64,000 nucleotides of DNA from Chaetoceros tenuissimus (taxonomy: Eukaryota; Bacillariophyta; Thalassiosirophyceae; Chaetocerotales; Chaetocerotaceae): positions 434,001 through 498,000 of the forward strand of contig BLLK01000022.1 of NCBI GenBank assembly GCA_021927905.1, given 5' to 3'. Made by a program: the position numbers and the translations under genes. Numbering within the stretch: position 1 is the stretch's first letter; each line of letters opens with the position of its first letter. Below the pieces are notes generated by a model. The model was not told the DNA's origin and did not search any database. It saw only the letters and a program-made list of their open reading frames with translations. Positions 22,601 to 36,600 of this stretch are shown here, piece after piece.

Positions 22601-25600
22601 GATCAGAAAAGGGAAATTCAAACTCTCGTAACAGTAGTAACTCCCGTACGGCAGTAGATACATTAAGCATGCATGGTATAGATATTGACATATCTGGGAA
22701 AAAGGTCCAATATAAAGAAGACATGAAGAAAAAACAAGACAAGTTGCAAAGCGTGAAGAAGGAGCTCACAAAAGCTGAAGAGAATTTGCGTAAGCGTATG
22801 AATGACACTAATGCCACCGATCCTGCTCAAATGCAGCGACTTGTGAATAATGCAAGAGACAAAGTGAATAGACTAAAATCTCAAATTTCGAACTTGGAAA
22901 AGGATATCAAGGCAATTGAAACAGACTTCAGAAGTAAATATGGTTCAATAATGAAAGATTCGAAGCAGGTAGACTCCGAGAAAAAGGAAGATACACGTTC
23001 TATGACACTAGACTCTCTAGAACTTCAATACCAAGGATTTTCAATGATCGAAACTCTTATGTTGAATGACGAAACCTATATCACAAATCACCACGATGTC
23101 GTGCGTGCATTTAGATGGCTATGGCGATCGAAAGGCAGACATTTCCGTTTACTTCATGAAGATGCCCTTTCTCCAAGATACAATGGAGAGTCCCGATACC
23201 TAGCAAAATTTCTGGTGAATTATTCCAAGACAGCACCAAACGACGTAGATGTTTTATTTGACCTTTTACGAATTTTCCTACAACCAACATCAGCGGATTT
23301 TTCATTTGTCCAAAATCATTTGAGGCAGACTGTTTGCTCTTCAATTAGTTTGGAACAAAAAAGGCGAGTCATGAAGAGGTTCTTTCCTGTGATTGCAAGC
23401 GAAGGAATAGAAGAATTGAAAGTCCTCTCTATCCAGCTTTTAGTCCTTCCCATGTTGAAGTATGACTTTGAAAATGTCTCTGTAAAAGGGAACATATGCA
23501 AGGAGGAGGACGCTGTTGAAATGACGAATGAGCCAGCTGAACAGGAAAAGAAACACAATGAAATTAGTGGTGATGATCAACAAGATTGTATAGAAAGAAT
23601 TCTTAGCAAGGATCTTACAAACGACTTTGTATCGGAGGTTCTTCTCAAGAGCAAATGGCAGAGATCTTATGGTAGTCGCTTGACTATTGAGGTTCTGAAA
23701 CTTTGTGCATTATTACTTGACCATATGAAAACTGACCTAGGTCAACACCAAAAGACAATCCTGAAATTTGCATGGGACGTCATGAAAGGTGATGATGCGA
23801 AGGCTAAGGCTTGGGCTTCAATCACAATATCGAAGTTTATTATTCTCTTTGATGCTCCTGCAAAAATTATTCTCCGAGTCTACACAAATCTTTTGCGTAG
23901 TCATCATGCAGAAACATCTGATATTGTCCGCACTGCATTAGATATCTTGGTACCTGCTTTAATGGATAAATTGTCCAATGATCACTACTTTTCCATGGTC
24001 AAAGGAACTATCAAAATATTATTTGATGAAAGTGATTCTATACCTCAACTCAGCCATCTTTGGCATACAGTAGTCCGCCATCGACACACATTTTCAAGAT
24101 TCAGAGATAAGCTGATGCCTCATCTTATATCATCACTTAATAAACTTGGCTTACCAATGAATTCCTCGATTGAAAATAGGGAGCTTTCGTTGACATTGAT
24201 CGAATTAGCTTTAGACTGGGATGCAAACAATTTTTCTTTCGACGAGAGCAGAGAAAATTTCATTCAAAATTCTAATTTTGAGAGATGTGAAGTATTCCAG
24301 GAACTGGATATCTTGGATTCTTCTCCTTCGAAAAAAATGCGGAATGATGATCCAGATGTAGGATTTATTGCTATTTCAAATACATTTGAAAATGTGAGAT
24401 GTCATTATATCCTCGATCAATCTGAAATCAATACAATTTCAAACTTTTTAGTTCGACTTGTCTTACTAGTGGCAGTGGCTGACAAGCAACAACAAAGACT
24501 TGAAGAAAAAATTATTCCTCTGTTCAAAAAAGTGCTTCAACATTGGAAAAACTTTGATATCCGCATCGAGTATTTTGAGAAAGTTGTATCTTTATGCATG
24601 AATGAAAATATATCAAAAGGGGATAAGGACGATACAAAAGATGATTCCAAACAATCATCTTCAAAAAATAGTGAGGACAATGCTTCCATTAACAGCATTT
24701 TGCTTTCTTCATGCTTGAATATTTTCAGGCTTTTGCTGTTGGAATCCCCAAATAACAGTTTCCTTCAACAAAACTATGTAAAACTTGGTCATATCATAAA
24801 GGCCAGCTTATTCAGATTATGCAAGGACTGTAAATCATCTCTCTCCACATCCCTTAAGAATTTCTTGGTGTCATTATACTCAACAAAATCCGTGCCCGAT
24901 TTGAGTTGTATATGCAGGAGTTTCATGGAGGAAAGTCTGTTTTTTCTTTCTCAGAGCAAGCATGTAGCACGGAAAAATGACGACTGTTTATTCATTGATA
25001 GCCTTTTGTCCATGTTGAAAATACTTCGTGGTGTCGCAGAAGTGGAGCCGGCTATCGTGAACTCACTTAGCACACCAATTATTGATATTGCCTTGATATT
25101 AAGCAAGAAACTGAGCACGGGGAAGTCTCGAAGCTCGTCGAAGTCGAGTTACTCCCCGGCATGCCCACTAGAGAGTCTATTTTCGGAATTCGAACAGCAA
25201 TCCAAACCTTCCTATTCTATGAAAACTTCAAAGTATCAGAGTCCTGCCTCAAGAACGAAATCCCAATCTTCAAGCAATCTAGTAGTATGCACCATACATT
25301 GCTTGCTAATTCTGTCGACATCTAGTCTGCCGTTTCAGTTTTCAGAGGAAAGAAGAAAACTTCTTCTTTTTATCAGTGAACTACTAGAGTCCAGTAACGA
25401 CCAAGTTGTTTTGATGGCAGCATCATCAGTTATTGCCAATTGGCTTGATCCTACTGACTCGAGAATTCCTCTTACGATGAAAGAGAGGATTTACTTTCTC
25501 TCAAAATTGACGAATGTAGAAAAGACAAAAGGCTTTTCGATTACAGATATTCAACCACTGTTATATCTAGTATCTCATCTTGTTTTGAAGTCCACTCGAT

Positions 25601-28600
25601 TTTTGGGTGTGGACATTTCAAGTGTATTAGACGATACCAGCAATCAAAATGAATATGGGGCTGTTTCAATCGTAAAGTATGTGTCGTCACTGGCTCTAAT
25701 GAGCACAAATCGTACACTGAAGGAATCTTATTCTAAGAGGCTTTTGAAGCTAGACCAAGGTATTCTTAAGCCTGAGACAACTCTGTCTACTGTTTTTCGG
25801 GGTGATTTGCAAGGCTTGGGCAATCACATCTGGGAGTTTGTTGTTGTTGATATATTATTACAATCTATGGAATCATTAGGATCTGTCTCGGGTTCCTCCT
25901 CTGATAACAATCCAAGTTTAACTCCTGTGAGGCTTTCTTTAGACAGTTCTGGAGTTAGTATTACTGAGGTATACAAGAAGTTTTTAAATGCCCTTGACAA
26001 ATGTAAAGCTACCGAAAAGACTGAGCTATACCATGCAATTAGAAAACTCTCAAGTTGTGACCTAGGCCTCTGTAAGAGCCTTTTCACAACCCTATTACAA
26101 AATGCATGGACTAGAGTTCAAAACGATGATGTTAAGTTTACACTTGTACAAGACTTCGAAGCATTTTTAAATAGAGCGTACCACTCGCAATTTTTGAAGG
26201 TGTCTCAATCAAAATCTAAAGGAGGATTGTTCACTAATTCCGTGAAAGTATTTCTGCAAGGACTCTTGAAACTCAATCCCCTGCCCATGATCAACATAGA
26301 TTTATTAGTGTGTATTGCACGTAATTACAATTGCTGGCATGAAGTAAGATGGTAAGCACAATTCTCAACCCCTTTCAGTTTTTCGAATGACATCAAATTC
26401 TCAACCCCCTTTCCCTTAGTATACTTGAGAGTCAGCTTGTAGCTTTGAATGATATCGAAGATGCAACATGGGATGTTTACAAGGAAACACTAGCTTCATC
26501 AATTAGGCGATGTTACTTAGAACTGGGTGAACAGGATACTTGGCTTGCTTTGAGATCTAGCAAGTGCTCTTTACCAGGACTTCAGTATGCTGTTAGTGTT
26601 GACATGTATGGTGATGTGAACGAGGCACTGAAGACATACAATCATCTCATAGACGTCTGTGGAATAGACGAGTCAGAACAAATGCATGAAGTTACTGAAG
26701 ACGAAATGGCAATGATTGAAGATAGATGGTTGACATTACAGAAGGAGACCTGCCAATGGGAAATGTTGAAGGACTTCACCAAAGATAATGGGTATGGAAA
26801 GCTACAATTTGAGTGTGCTTGGAAAAGCCAAGATTGGGGGAAATTAAGGTCATTATGTTCATCACCAACTGCAACATCATGTATTGAATTGGGAGATATT
26901 GATGTAAAGATGAGTGAAATTTTCCTTGCAATTTATGATGAAAAATTGAACGAAGTGGAAAATTTGCATGCACAAACGGCACAGCTTTGCCTGTATAAAT
27001 GGCAACTTCTTCCGTCACTCTTTTCTGGCTGTAATACACACATTGAACTTCTTAGAAATTTCAATAGGCTCGTTGACATTCGAGAAAGTGGACAAATCAT
27101 GGTAGAGGCAAGGTAAGCCTTATGTTTTCTCTTTTTATTATTAAATTTTATTTCTCTCACTATCTGCCATTTAAAGTAAACATACCAAGGGCAAAACTTA
27201 TCCAGATCTGAAGAATCTTTTGACTTCCTGGAAAAATAGGCTGCCAAATGACCATGAACCATTATCGATATGGGATGATATTTTCCAGTGGAGGTCTCAT
27301 ATGTTCACAGCTGTTACGAAGAAGTTTCAATGGGCTGAACAAAGTACATTAGCATCTCTTCACGATCGACCATGGACTGCAATTAGAATGTCTCGAGCAG
27401 CCAGACAACTTGGGATCCCCGAGGTTTCTCTCCTCTCGCTATCTAAGCTAACGGACTGTGCGATGGATGTATCAGATGCATTTTCAAAACTGAATGAACA
27501 AATCTTGTCCTACAAGAACGGCTCTGAAGACGAGAAGAAAGGCGGGTTGAATTTAATTAATACCACAAACTTGTCGTATTTCAATAGAGTACAGAAAAGT
27601 GAACTATTTCGTCTAAAGGCGGACTTCCTTGAATCTCTGGGTGGTAAGACCAAAGCAACACAAGCATATTGTCATGCAATTCAATTATGTCCTTCATATG
27701 CTCGTGCCTGGATAAGCTGGGGTGGATTGTGTAGTTCTCTCGCAGATCTTGTCGAAGCACAAAGTCGACGAAGACAGCCATCCGCTAACCCAGCTGAAGA
27801 CAAAGAAAAAAAACACGCCGATGCCAAGAAAGTTTGCCAATACCTAGCTCAGTCAATGGGATGCTATCTAGAAGCAGTAAATTGCGATTCGTCGGAAGAA
27901 AGCAGAATCCATCTTCCCAGATGCTTGATGATGCTGGCTAAAGATGGATCATCTCCAGGCCTTCTGTGTTCAACATTTGAGAAGTATGCAACTGCATTAC
28001 CATCTTGGGTTTGGCTGCCGTGGATACCACAATTATTATCTAGTCTTTGTCGCATTGAATCAAAAACTTCCAAAACGCTTCTTCAATCCATCCTTACAAC
28101 TTATCCTCAATCTGCTTACTTTTCCTTGAGGTCATTTTATCTTGAAAAACGTGACCAAGAAAGAGCGAAGAGTGGTTCTTCAGATAACAATAGTTCTTCG
28201 AGTGTCACTTGTGCTGAAGAGCTCATGTCGAGTTTAAGAAAATCACAACCAACTCTTTGGGTTTCCCTAGAGTCTATACTTGAGGAATTGATAATACGAT
28301 TCCGACCTTCGTACGAAGAAGAACTGCTTGCCACTATAACAGCATTGCTACAAAGAGCTGATTCACAACTAGAACAGAGAAGTCGTGGAAAAGATGCCGA
28401 CGATGAAGCTATCCGGACGAGCTTCTCCAAGACTTTATCAAGAGTATCTGACAAATTTTTTCGTTCACAGTCAGATGCCGATGGAGGACCAATAGATGAA
28501 CGTACAAGGAAGACTATTGAATTCACACATCGATACAAAGAGTCATTTGAAAGTGACTTTTCAATGATTGAATCTGATCAGAAGGGACATCTTTCTCTAG

Positions 28601-30117
28601 ATGAAATAGTTTTGAAATTGAATAAATGGAAGAGAAAATTAGAAGCACGAGTATCTTCGACTCCTCCGTATCTGTCACTTCTACAAGTATCACCATCTCT
28701 TTCCTCGTTTTCAAGCTCTTCACCAGATCTTTGGGCTGGTGCGTGTAATCCGCCAGATTCGTTGAAATCGAATTTGTCCAAAAAGGCAGCCAGTGAGAAT
28801 GAGAAGGACTCTTCCCCATCTTCTTCAGCAGCAGCTGCCCTGAGAGCAGCAACGACAGCAGCTTCTGCAGTCATGGCTGCTATGACATATGAATGCGGAG
28901 GAGGTACTCATGGTAATGGCTGGTGTTCCGTAGAGATCCCTGGTCAATACGCTCCCAATATCTGTTCAGATGAGAAACCTAATCCAGAACTTCATGCAAA
29001 GTTGATCAAATTTGAATCAACTGTGGAATTATCAAGACGAAATGATCAATTACTTCGAAGAATTGGTATGGTTGGAAGTGATGGAAGAAGTTATCAATTT
29101 TTGTTACAATTTGCTATTCCATACTGGACTCGAACTGATGAAAGGACTTCACAGGTTCTTCTTCTTTTGAACAAATGTTTCAGAAAAGAGGCAGTGTCTT
29201 CTAGACGGAATTTATGGCTTCGTCCAACAGCTGTCATTCCTGTTGCACAGAGACTTCGTATGACTGCTGAAGATAAAAACCATATCTCATTGCATGATAT
29301 TTACACAGTAGCTTGTGAGGCAAGTGGTACTGATAGCAGTGCCGCATCGAATTCATTCCATGAGAAAATCAATAAGCTTGGCACTCCTAAGGAAGGGGAT
29401 ACATCGAATGAAGAAGCTCGATCTGCTAGAGTTGATGCATTTAAAGAGATTTGCGAAAGTGTTCCCGATTCCATACTTTCTGATTACATCGATCAAATTC
29501 ACAATGATCCAGAAAAATATTTTAAATTTCAGCGGACGTTCGCTGCTCAAACTGCTCTTAATTCACTTTTGCAGTATGCTTTCTGTGTGTCGGAGAGAAC
29601 CCCATCCAAATTTATTTTCAACAAACGCAATGGACACGTTCTTTGTCCTGACTTCCGTATGTCGTATAGTAACCAAGGATTTATCGATGAGAAGAAAGAA
29701 GTTCCGTTCAGATTGACGAGAAACTTGGAGAAATTCATTGGCCCTTTCCTAATGAAAGGCGTCTTTGTGCCTTCTATGGCGAGTGCTGCAACAGCTATAT
29801 CAAAACACGACAAAGACTTGGAACAGACATTGCAACTCCTTTGTCGAGATGACATAGTGTCGTGGTATCTATCGAAATCTTCTCAGCGTGAAGGATCTCG
29901 ATCTACTCAAGACCTTGAGCGTCAACTAGCTGACCGAGTCAAGAAAAATGTTTACTACATCCAAAGCAGGATTGCCCAATGCAAGATATCAACCAAACAG
30001 AAAGAGGGGGAAAAGCCGTTATCATCTTGTGATCAAGAGGTGAAAAAACTAGTTGAAATAGCAACTTCAGCTGAGAAAATTGCAGCAATGCCTCTGAATT
30101 ACGAAGGCTGGTTGTAA
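16668..30117 (+). CDS. TRRAP: TRRAP/Tra1, giant PIKK-family pseudokinase scaffold
   Basis: Model: join 16668..19609, 19668..21805, 21872..26351, 26420..27112, 27177..30117, about 4397 aa; all four introns are 58-68 bp, GT-AG and in frame. Tra1/TRRAP is the activator-binding scaffold of the SAGA and NuA4 histone acetyltransferase complexes. Diagnostic blocks include the HEAT segment around LLDERLLIGKHKQSEHGHLR, the FAT-region segment KADFLESLGGKTKATQAYCHAIQ, and the C-terminal kinase-like part (YQFLLQFAIPYWTRTDERTSQ, VPFRLTRNL, LLCRDDIVSWYL), followed by the FATC end MPLNYEGWL. The active-site motifs of true PIKK kinases are not seen, as in other TRRAPs. The protein is longer than human TRRAP (about 3860 aa) because of polar low-complexity insertions (e.g. 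residues near 17390-17530 and 17690-17850 bp) and a charged coiled coil (22680-22960 bp). Start at 16668 is the first ATG. Confidence 0.95.
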
Positions 30118-30441
30118 ACCTTTCTAGAAATAAACTTTGAACTTACGTAATGCTCAACTCAAATTTGATATGATGCATTTTTCATTATCTTTCTAATTAA
30201 TTTTTATTACAATAGAATTTTTTGATGAAAAGACGAGAGGAAGAGAGAGAGAGAGTACTCTCACTCTAATGAATTACATACACATGATTTCAATTGTTCA
30301 TTAGGAAATTTCAATTTGAATTCGGATGTTATATTTACTTGTGTTGTATTCCGTCATTTTTGCTGCATGTATGTTGTAATCATTATACTGCGCTTATAAA
30401 ATATTTGCAAAAGTCCGTCGTAATTAGTAGGAATGAGAGAA
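30118..30441. other. Convergent 3' spacer
   Basis: AT-rich tail-to-tail spacer between TRRAP and importin alpha with a short GA run near 30240. Nothing else seen. Confidence 0.45.
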
Positions 30442-32146
30442 TTAGAAATTGAATCTCTGAAGTGGCTGTTGGGTGCCATAAAAATCGCTAGCATGCTCAT
30501 CAATTTTCTCAACGTTTGCTCCAAAGGAGAACATATTTCCATCAACCTCTGGTACAAGATTCTCGTCTTCTCCTTCCTCAACACCGAAGTAGGTCTCAAT
30601 GATTGATACACTCTTCTCGTAAACTTGCTCATATTCATGCTCTTGTAATTCTTCAAGAGAATCTAGTCCATCGCATTCGTCCACCATTCCAGCATAATCT
30701 CTATTTGCGTTCTTGCCATGTTTGAGGATACAGTCAATTGCATCAAGGACAACCATGAGGATCTTTGGATCTGCGGAATTGATCATGGAGCACAAAGCGT
30801 CAATAGCTCCAAACTCTACAAGCTGGTGTACATTGTTTTCGTTACCTCCAGTTGCAATATTAGAGATAACCCAGGTAGCTTCCTTCTTGACCTCCCACTC
30901 CGCGTTCTGCATAAGACTGATCACATCGGTCAAAATGTCACGCTTATATCCAAGCTGGTTGATCTGTGACATGCTTCCTGCAGCAATATTGGAAAGCAAC
31001 CAACAGGTCTCTTTGCGAATGTTTTTCTTTTGATGGTTAAGAAGAGGTACCACAACCTTCAATACATCAGCATCAAGAACAGCTTGTGTTTGGGACTCGG
31101 TACCACTAACAAAGTTACCAAGTGTACGGAGAGCTGGGGTGATGAGAGCAGTATCGTTTCCTGACAAGATTTGTACAAGAGTTGGTGCAATACCAGTGCT
31201 TACAACTGCCTCGATACGTGTATCATTCCCGTCACTCAAATAAGAGAGAGCCCAAAGAGCATCTTGCATTGAATCTTTCTTTCCAGATGCTACAACCTGG
31301 CATAGAAGTGGAATCGCAGGTGCAATAACTTCAAGATCTGGTTGTGGCTTGCCTCTGCAGAGGTTGGACAATGCCCATGTAACGTTTGCTAGAAGGCTGT
31401 CACTTGCAGGATTCTGAATGTTGACAAGCATAGAGTTCATCGCGCCCGCTTGAAGTACCATATCACGAAGATCCGCTCCTTCTCCAGCGATGTTTCCGAT
31501 ACACCACGCGCTCTGCTCTCTTACATCTGCATTTCCAGACATGAGTAGTTCGACGAGTTTTGAAACGGCTCCACTTTCTACTACAGCTCTAGTGTGTTCA
31601 GTAGATGCAACATTGGTCAAAGCCCATGCAGCTTCAAACTGAATCTTTGCATCCGGGTGAGAGAGTAATTGAACAAAGATAGGAAGCATGCCAGCTTCCA
31701 TTACTTCTTGGACTGGTGGGTTTCTCTCGACAGAGAGCATCTTTCTAAACCCAGTAATCGCCTCAAGGTTGATCTCAGTTGATGGAGATGCTTGCTTAAG
31801 GGTTGCTGCTAGAGATGGTACGTCTGCAGCAGTGTATATTTTCTTGGAGGAGAGGGTAACATCTGTTGTAGAGTTTGAACTTGCTGAAGGCTCGATGGAC
31901 GGAACAACATTCATTGCTCTTCTCTTCATCAGACCTTCTTCTTTCTTATTCTTACGAATCTGAATTCGAGTATCGGTACGACTTCTACGTGATTTGTCAG
32001 AGTCAATGCCCTTTTTGAACTCTCTGCTTCCTGGAGAATTGGAGAAAAGAAAGAATGTTGTTGTTAGTCATGTTGTCGATCGGTTGAACAAAAGACATGT
32101 GTTAGAAACAAGCAATCCTTCACTTACTGTTTCCAAATCCAGCCAT
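30442..32146 (-). CDS. Importin subunit alpha
   Basis: Model: complement of exons 32146..32128 (only 19 nt, MAGFGN) and 32030..30442, 535 aa. The splice (GTAAGT donor, CCAG acceptor) gives MAGFGNRSREFKKGIDSDKSRR, the normal start of the importin-beta-binding domain. About ten armadillo repeats follow, with the NLS-groove signatures AWALTNVASTEHTRAVVE, SAWCIGNIAGEG, VTWALSNLCRGKPQP, ALWALSYLSDG and CWLLSNIAAGS. It links cargo nuclear localisation signals to importin beta. Length fits the family. The 5' mini-exon is supported by the family N-terminus. Confidence 0.96.
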
Positions 32147-33644
32147 CTTGATATATTTAGAGTATTTCTATGTAATGTTGTGTTATGAACAGGTTGTTTC
32201 TGTATGATTGCTTTATTGCAATGTGCGAAATTATGTGTTGAGAATGAAAGCTACAAAAGAATGAAGCTGTTGATCGTCTCGCTCATCACAAAAAGATTTG
32301 GCGATAAAAAAACGGCTACTGAGAGAAAAGGGCAATAGTACAAGCTAAAACATTCTTATTGACACACGATACTCGCTAAACTCCAACTCGCCGAATGAAG
32401 GTGAGGAAGAAGAAAATAAAACTGTTGGCTGTTGTTGATCACCTCCTTTTCAACTCAACTCTCGTCTATCATGCTTGTTTGTTCTACATGAAGGTAGTGT
32501 AGAGATTCGATAAGTAGAGTAGAGCTGTTGATTATAAAGGAGGAAACTACTATAACTGAAGGCATATACCTTGTAATTAACATTGAGAGAAAAAGATTGC
32601 TAACTGAAACTTCAAAGGGCAGGAAGATACATTCATGAATACTCTACAACATTGACCAATAATGAGCGAAAGAATAGAATTAGAATCATTTGAAGAGTCA
32701 TTTTCATTACTCCTTCCGTTGGCTTTTGTAATTATTTTCATAGTCTTGGCTCAATTAAACTGTTATATAGAGAGACGTCGGTTTGACGATCATCGCCGAT
32801 AGGAACAGTACTGTTTTTTTTATGACACATGAGAATTTCTTGTAGACTCGACTCAAAGTAATGATACTGCAGATATGATAAGGAAATGAAGTACAGACAT
32901 ATGGATAAACCAACCTTGACTTCGTTTGGTGTAAATAGCAAATACACTGCCAATACACACATACTTGAGAAGATCGTTTGAATACATGGTTGTACACTGA
33001 TGATTGTGGCTTTGTCGATTCAGATCTAAGTCGGAAAAGAAAATAATGTCAGAGAATGTATTTGATCATACAATGGAAAGAAATGATGATACTTTTTAAG
33101 AGACATTGTGAAAATAAACAGTGAAATGACACTTTGCCAAAAGCAATTCTGATTAATTAATGGCAAATAAAATTATGAGACAGATGTGTTGTTCTGTTAA
33201 TTTCATTGGGAAATGCAGAATATATACGTAGAGGAAATTAGCAAAACATTTTCCCGGAAATCAAGAAATTCCATGTAAATATAGTCATGTTGATGATGAA
33301 CGAACAAAGGCTTTTCTACAACAAGTAATAACCATATCCTTCCAATCATAAGTGCGAATATATAATATAGTTACATATTATCATTACAATTTCCTGGGAA
33401 TTTCCCTACGTAATAGAATGCTGAATAAATCATCTGTTTATTTCAAAAATGATGTTTTAGAGTTTTGCATACTTTGTCAATAGACTAAATAAGCTCCATG
33501 ACACCGCAATAAGGGGAGGTATTGGTAGAAAGTCACAAAACACAGCAAAAACAACAGAAAATTAGTTACAAAAACTCACAAAACAATGTACACATTTATC
33601 AGTTCATTTCCATCAATGAGTCCCCTCTTCATCTACGATCAAAT
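32147..33644. other. Long intergenic region with one microprotein gene
   Basis: About 1.5 kb, AT-rich. The only frame I can support is the 46-codon membrane microprotein at 32662-32802. Short minus-strand frames that overlap it look like shadows. Confidence 0.45.
32662..32802 (+). CDS. Candidate 46-aa single-pass membrane microprotein
   Basis: ATG at 32662 opens a 46-codon frame ending in TAG. The N-terminus is acidic (MSERIELESFEES), residues 15-32 are strongly hydrophobic (LLLPLAFVIIFIVLA), and the C-terminus is basic (IERRRFDDHRR). This charge layout is that of a real single-pass membrane protein and is unlikely in random AT-rich sequence, though chance cannot be excluded for so short a frame. 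No family is recognised. It stands alone, 515 bp upstream of importin alpha and divergent from it. Confidence 0.45.
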   Translation: MSERIELESFEESFSLLLPLAFVIIFIVLAQLNCYIERRRFDDHRR

Positions 33645-36600
33645 ATGACTGATCCCGTCGCAATATATCACAAGCACGAGAATTCAAATGCAAAAGGAAA
33701 GAAGGGCTTTGACATAAAATACAGAGACTCTCCGACCATGGCTCGAATATCTCCTCGTCATGCATTAAGGAGGAGGACTCTTCCATACCATCATGAGCAG
33801 TCTAGTCCAGATGATAGAAGGATTAGATTTTCAGGAAGATCTCATCCAAAATCAAAATCTTCAAATGTGAAAATGACCATGAGTAGTTTCAAGGGGAAAG
33901 GCCTCACTTTCATCTTTGCAGTGCTTTTCATACTTTTCGTTGCTATCTACATATTTCTATTTTGGAAGTTGATATATATTCAAAATTTAGACAACAATAC
34001 CATGCATAAGTTTAGTAAAGATAATGAGAAGGTGACGAAAATACAGCAGTTCAAAGGCAACAAACTAGTTCCAAAAAGTAGAGCACATGAGGAAATGTTG
34101 CAGCATCAACATTCAGCTAGAGTAGATCTTGATGATGTGATTAGTAAGCGAAATCGAGAGAGAAGAAATAGATCACAACCTAGAAATTTTGCTCAAATTA
34201 ATCAGGCTGACAACAAATTTAAGTCCCTACAAAAGGCTAGTACATATGATTTAGGAAACATTCATAAAACGACGAAGAATGAATTTGAAGCAGACATTGT
34301 AAATTCCTGTGTTGGATCTCATATTCGAGAAGAGTTTGCAACAAACTCCAGTGAAGAGAGACCTGTTGTACTGATTACTAGCGTCCTTTCACAACTTGGA
34401 TTCAATCTAGCTCTAAAGTTGTTGACACAGTGTAGAGTAAATGTTGTTGGAATGGACTCCATGTATTCGAATGATGATATACAGAAATTAGAATTGCTAA
34501 GGAGACTTGCTATACTTCAATCTCATGGAATGAGCAAGCCACTCGTAGTATCATTTGACGGACTAAGTCCAAAAGAATCGGAATTTTTAGACGAAGAGAC
34601 TGGTGATTTCAATATCATTAATTTTGCTAGGCCGACACATGTTGTCCATATCGTCACAGAAAACATGTATAATATCAACTTCCAACATCAAGACGAAGAC
34701 GGTAGCACTTCAACTGATGACTTGTTTGAAATGAGACAGCGACTAGTTGCTGTTGAACAATTGATGTCAAAACTAGAGTTTTCCTCAAAAGTACAAATCA
34801 CTCTTGTCCATGACAGTGCAAATCCCAAGAGAAAATTGTATGATTCGATCAAGGAAATGGAACAAGTTGTGATCAATACATTGGCTGAAAGATCAAGCTT
34901 TTCCAACCATACCATTGTCTCTTTGAACTTTCCAACTATATTTGGTCCATTGGGAAGAGCCGGATCTTTAGACTATGACCTAGTGGAAGATATGCTTCAA
35001 GACTTCTTGAATGGAACAATCGCTAATTTTACAACAAGGTCAGTTTCTACAGAAGTGAATTTAGTCGATGAAACTACTCAGCATGACTTATTGTTCATTG
35101 ATGGTAAGTTGGGTATCATTATTTAACTTGGGTTCCCCTTGATCTTGTGCCTCTCATCCTTTCTCTCCTCGAAACATGAAGATGCTATCGATGTAATTAT
35201 TTCTTGCATGCATTTCAGAGCAAAGAATAACCCTGTGACTTCGTTAGATTTCCGAACAAAAGGACATACGACTTCCTCAGCCATATTCTACAATACTTTA
35301 AAGAAAATCCTTCAGGGTCAGATCATCACTAAGGAGATGCATACAGACTATTCTACAGAAAAAGTACTAAATTGGAAACCCAAATACAGTCTGAATGTTG
35401 GAGCTGGCAAACAATTGTCTTATCATTTGAACATTCATATGCCATACCAACCACTCATGACACAAAACAATTCTATTGCAGTTAATGGGACACTTGAAAT
35501 AGAACAGCGATTACCGATATGCGAAGTCGATGACATTTACTGTTCAAGAGGACAGAAACCAATACCATGTTCCGCAGAGTGTTCCAGAAATACATTTTGT
35601 ACAAGATCGTCACTGGATAAGGTGGCCCCAATTACACATAATTTGACCGAAAATTGCGACCTTGTCCTTTACACCACCATACTGGAAGAAGGTATCACTC
35701 AAATATCTTTCCTTCCACCATCCTTTGATAGAGATGATGATGAAAGGCTTTGTGCATTCGCATTTGTTATCTCGACAAGCATCCTTGCCAATTCGGTAAA
35801 AAAGAATGCAAGCAATGTCCAAAGTGATGCAATCCTTCAGTATCAGGGGTGGAACTTTGTCCTCGTTGATACTTCAGATATCTCACTCTCATGGCAAGAG
35901 AGACAAATGTTCAAACTTACTCCAGGTAATCTTTTTCATGCGTCTGTGAAATCTGCACTTTATTTGCCAAGTGATTTTTCTAGTCAACCTGAACCAGATG
36001 ATCTTCGATTTATGTTTCATCTTTTACACAAACCAAGAACTCTATATCCATTACAGAGAGTGTATTCGAAAATGGATAGAATGAATTTCATGGTAGATAG
36101 CAAGAAAAAGGATGCATTGGTCGCTCCTCCAGGTCTATTGAAAGATCCCATTCCCGAAATTGTGGACATCAAGAAAGGCAAAGCTCCAAAGATACGAGAA
36201 AAAATGTGTCTCTCGGATGGCATCAATAGTATCAAAATGAATCAACGGCAAAAAGTTAGTGAAGGTGTGAAACGACAGATAGACTTTGAGAAAAAGATGA
36301 AGCTTTATTTCAACAGTCGTGACTACATTCCATTGAAAACCACTCCATACAAATTTGTACATGAACATTGGATTGATAGTAACTGGATTGTACATAATCT
36401 AGAACTTGCAGAAGCACGAAATTTCCGATGTGACTGGTATCTTGAAGATATTAAATGGGAAAATGGGAGTGACGCTCTTAGCTTTGCACATATCATGGCT
36501 TTAGACAAAGTCAATCGTTTTCATCGTTCGAACGATGAAGTCCAGATGGAAATGCTTGAAGAGCAGGCTACTACAACCATAGATCTAACAACCGACCAGT

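Noticed and set aside
28560-28620. EF-hand-like loop (ESDQKGHLSLDE) inside TRRAP
   Set aside because: First position is Glu and only one loop exists; it aligns with an ordinary helix-linker region of the FAT domain.
32738-32997. Two minus-strand frames opposite the microprotein
   Set aside because: No protein-like pattern; the plus-strand frame has the better charge and hydrophobicity layout.
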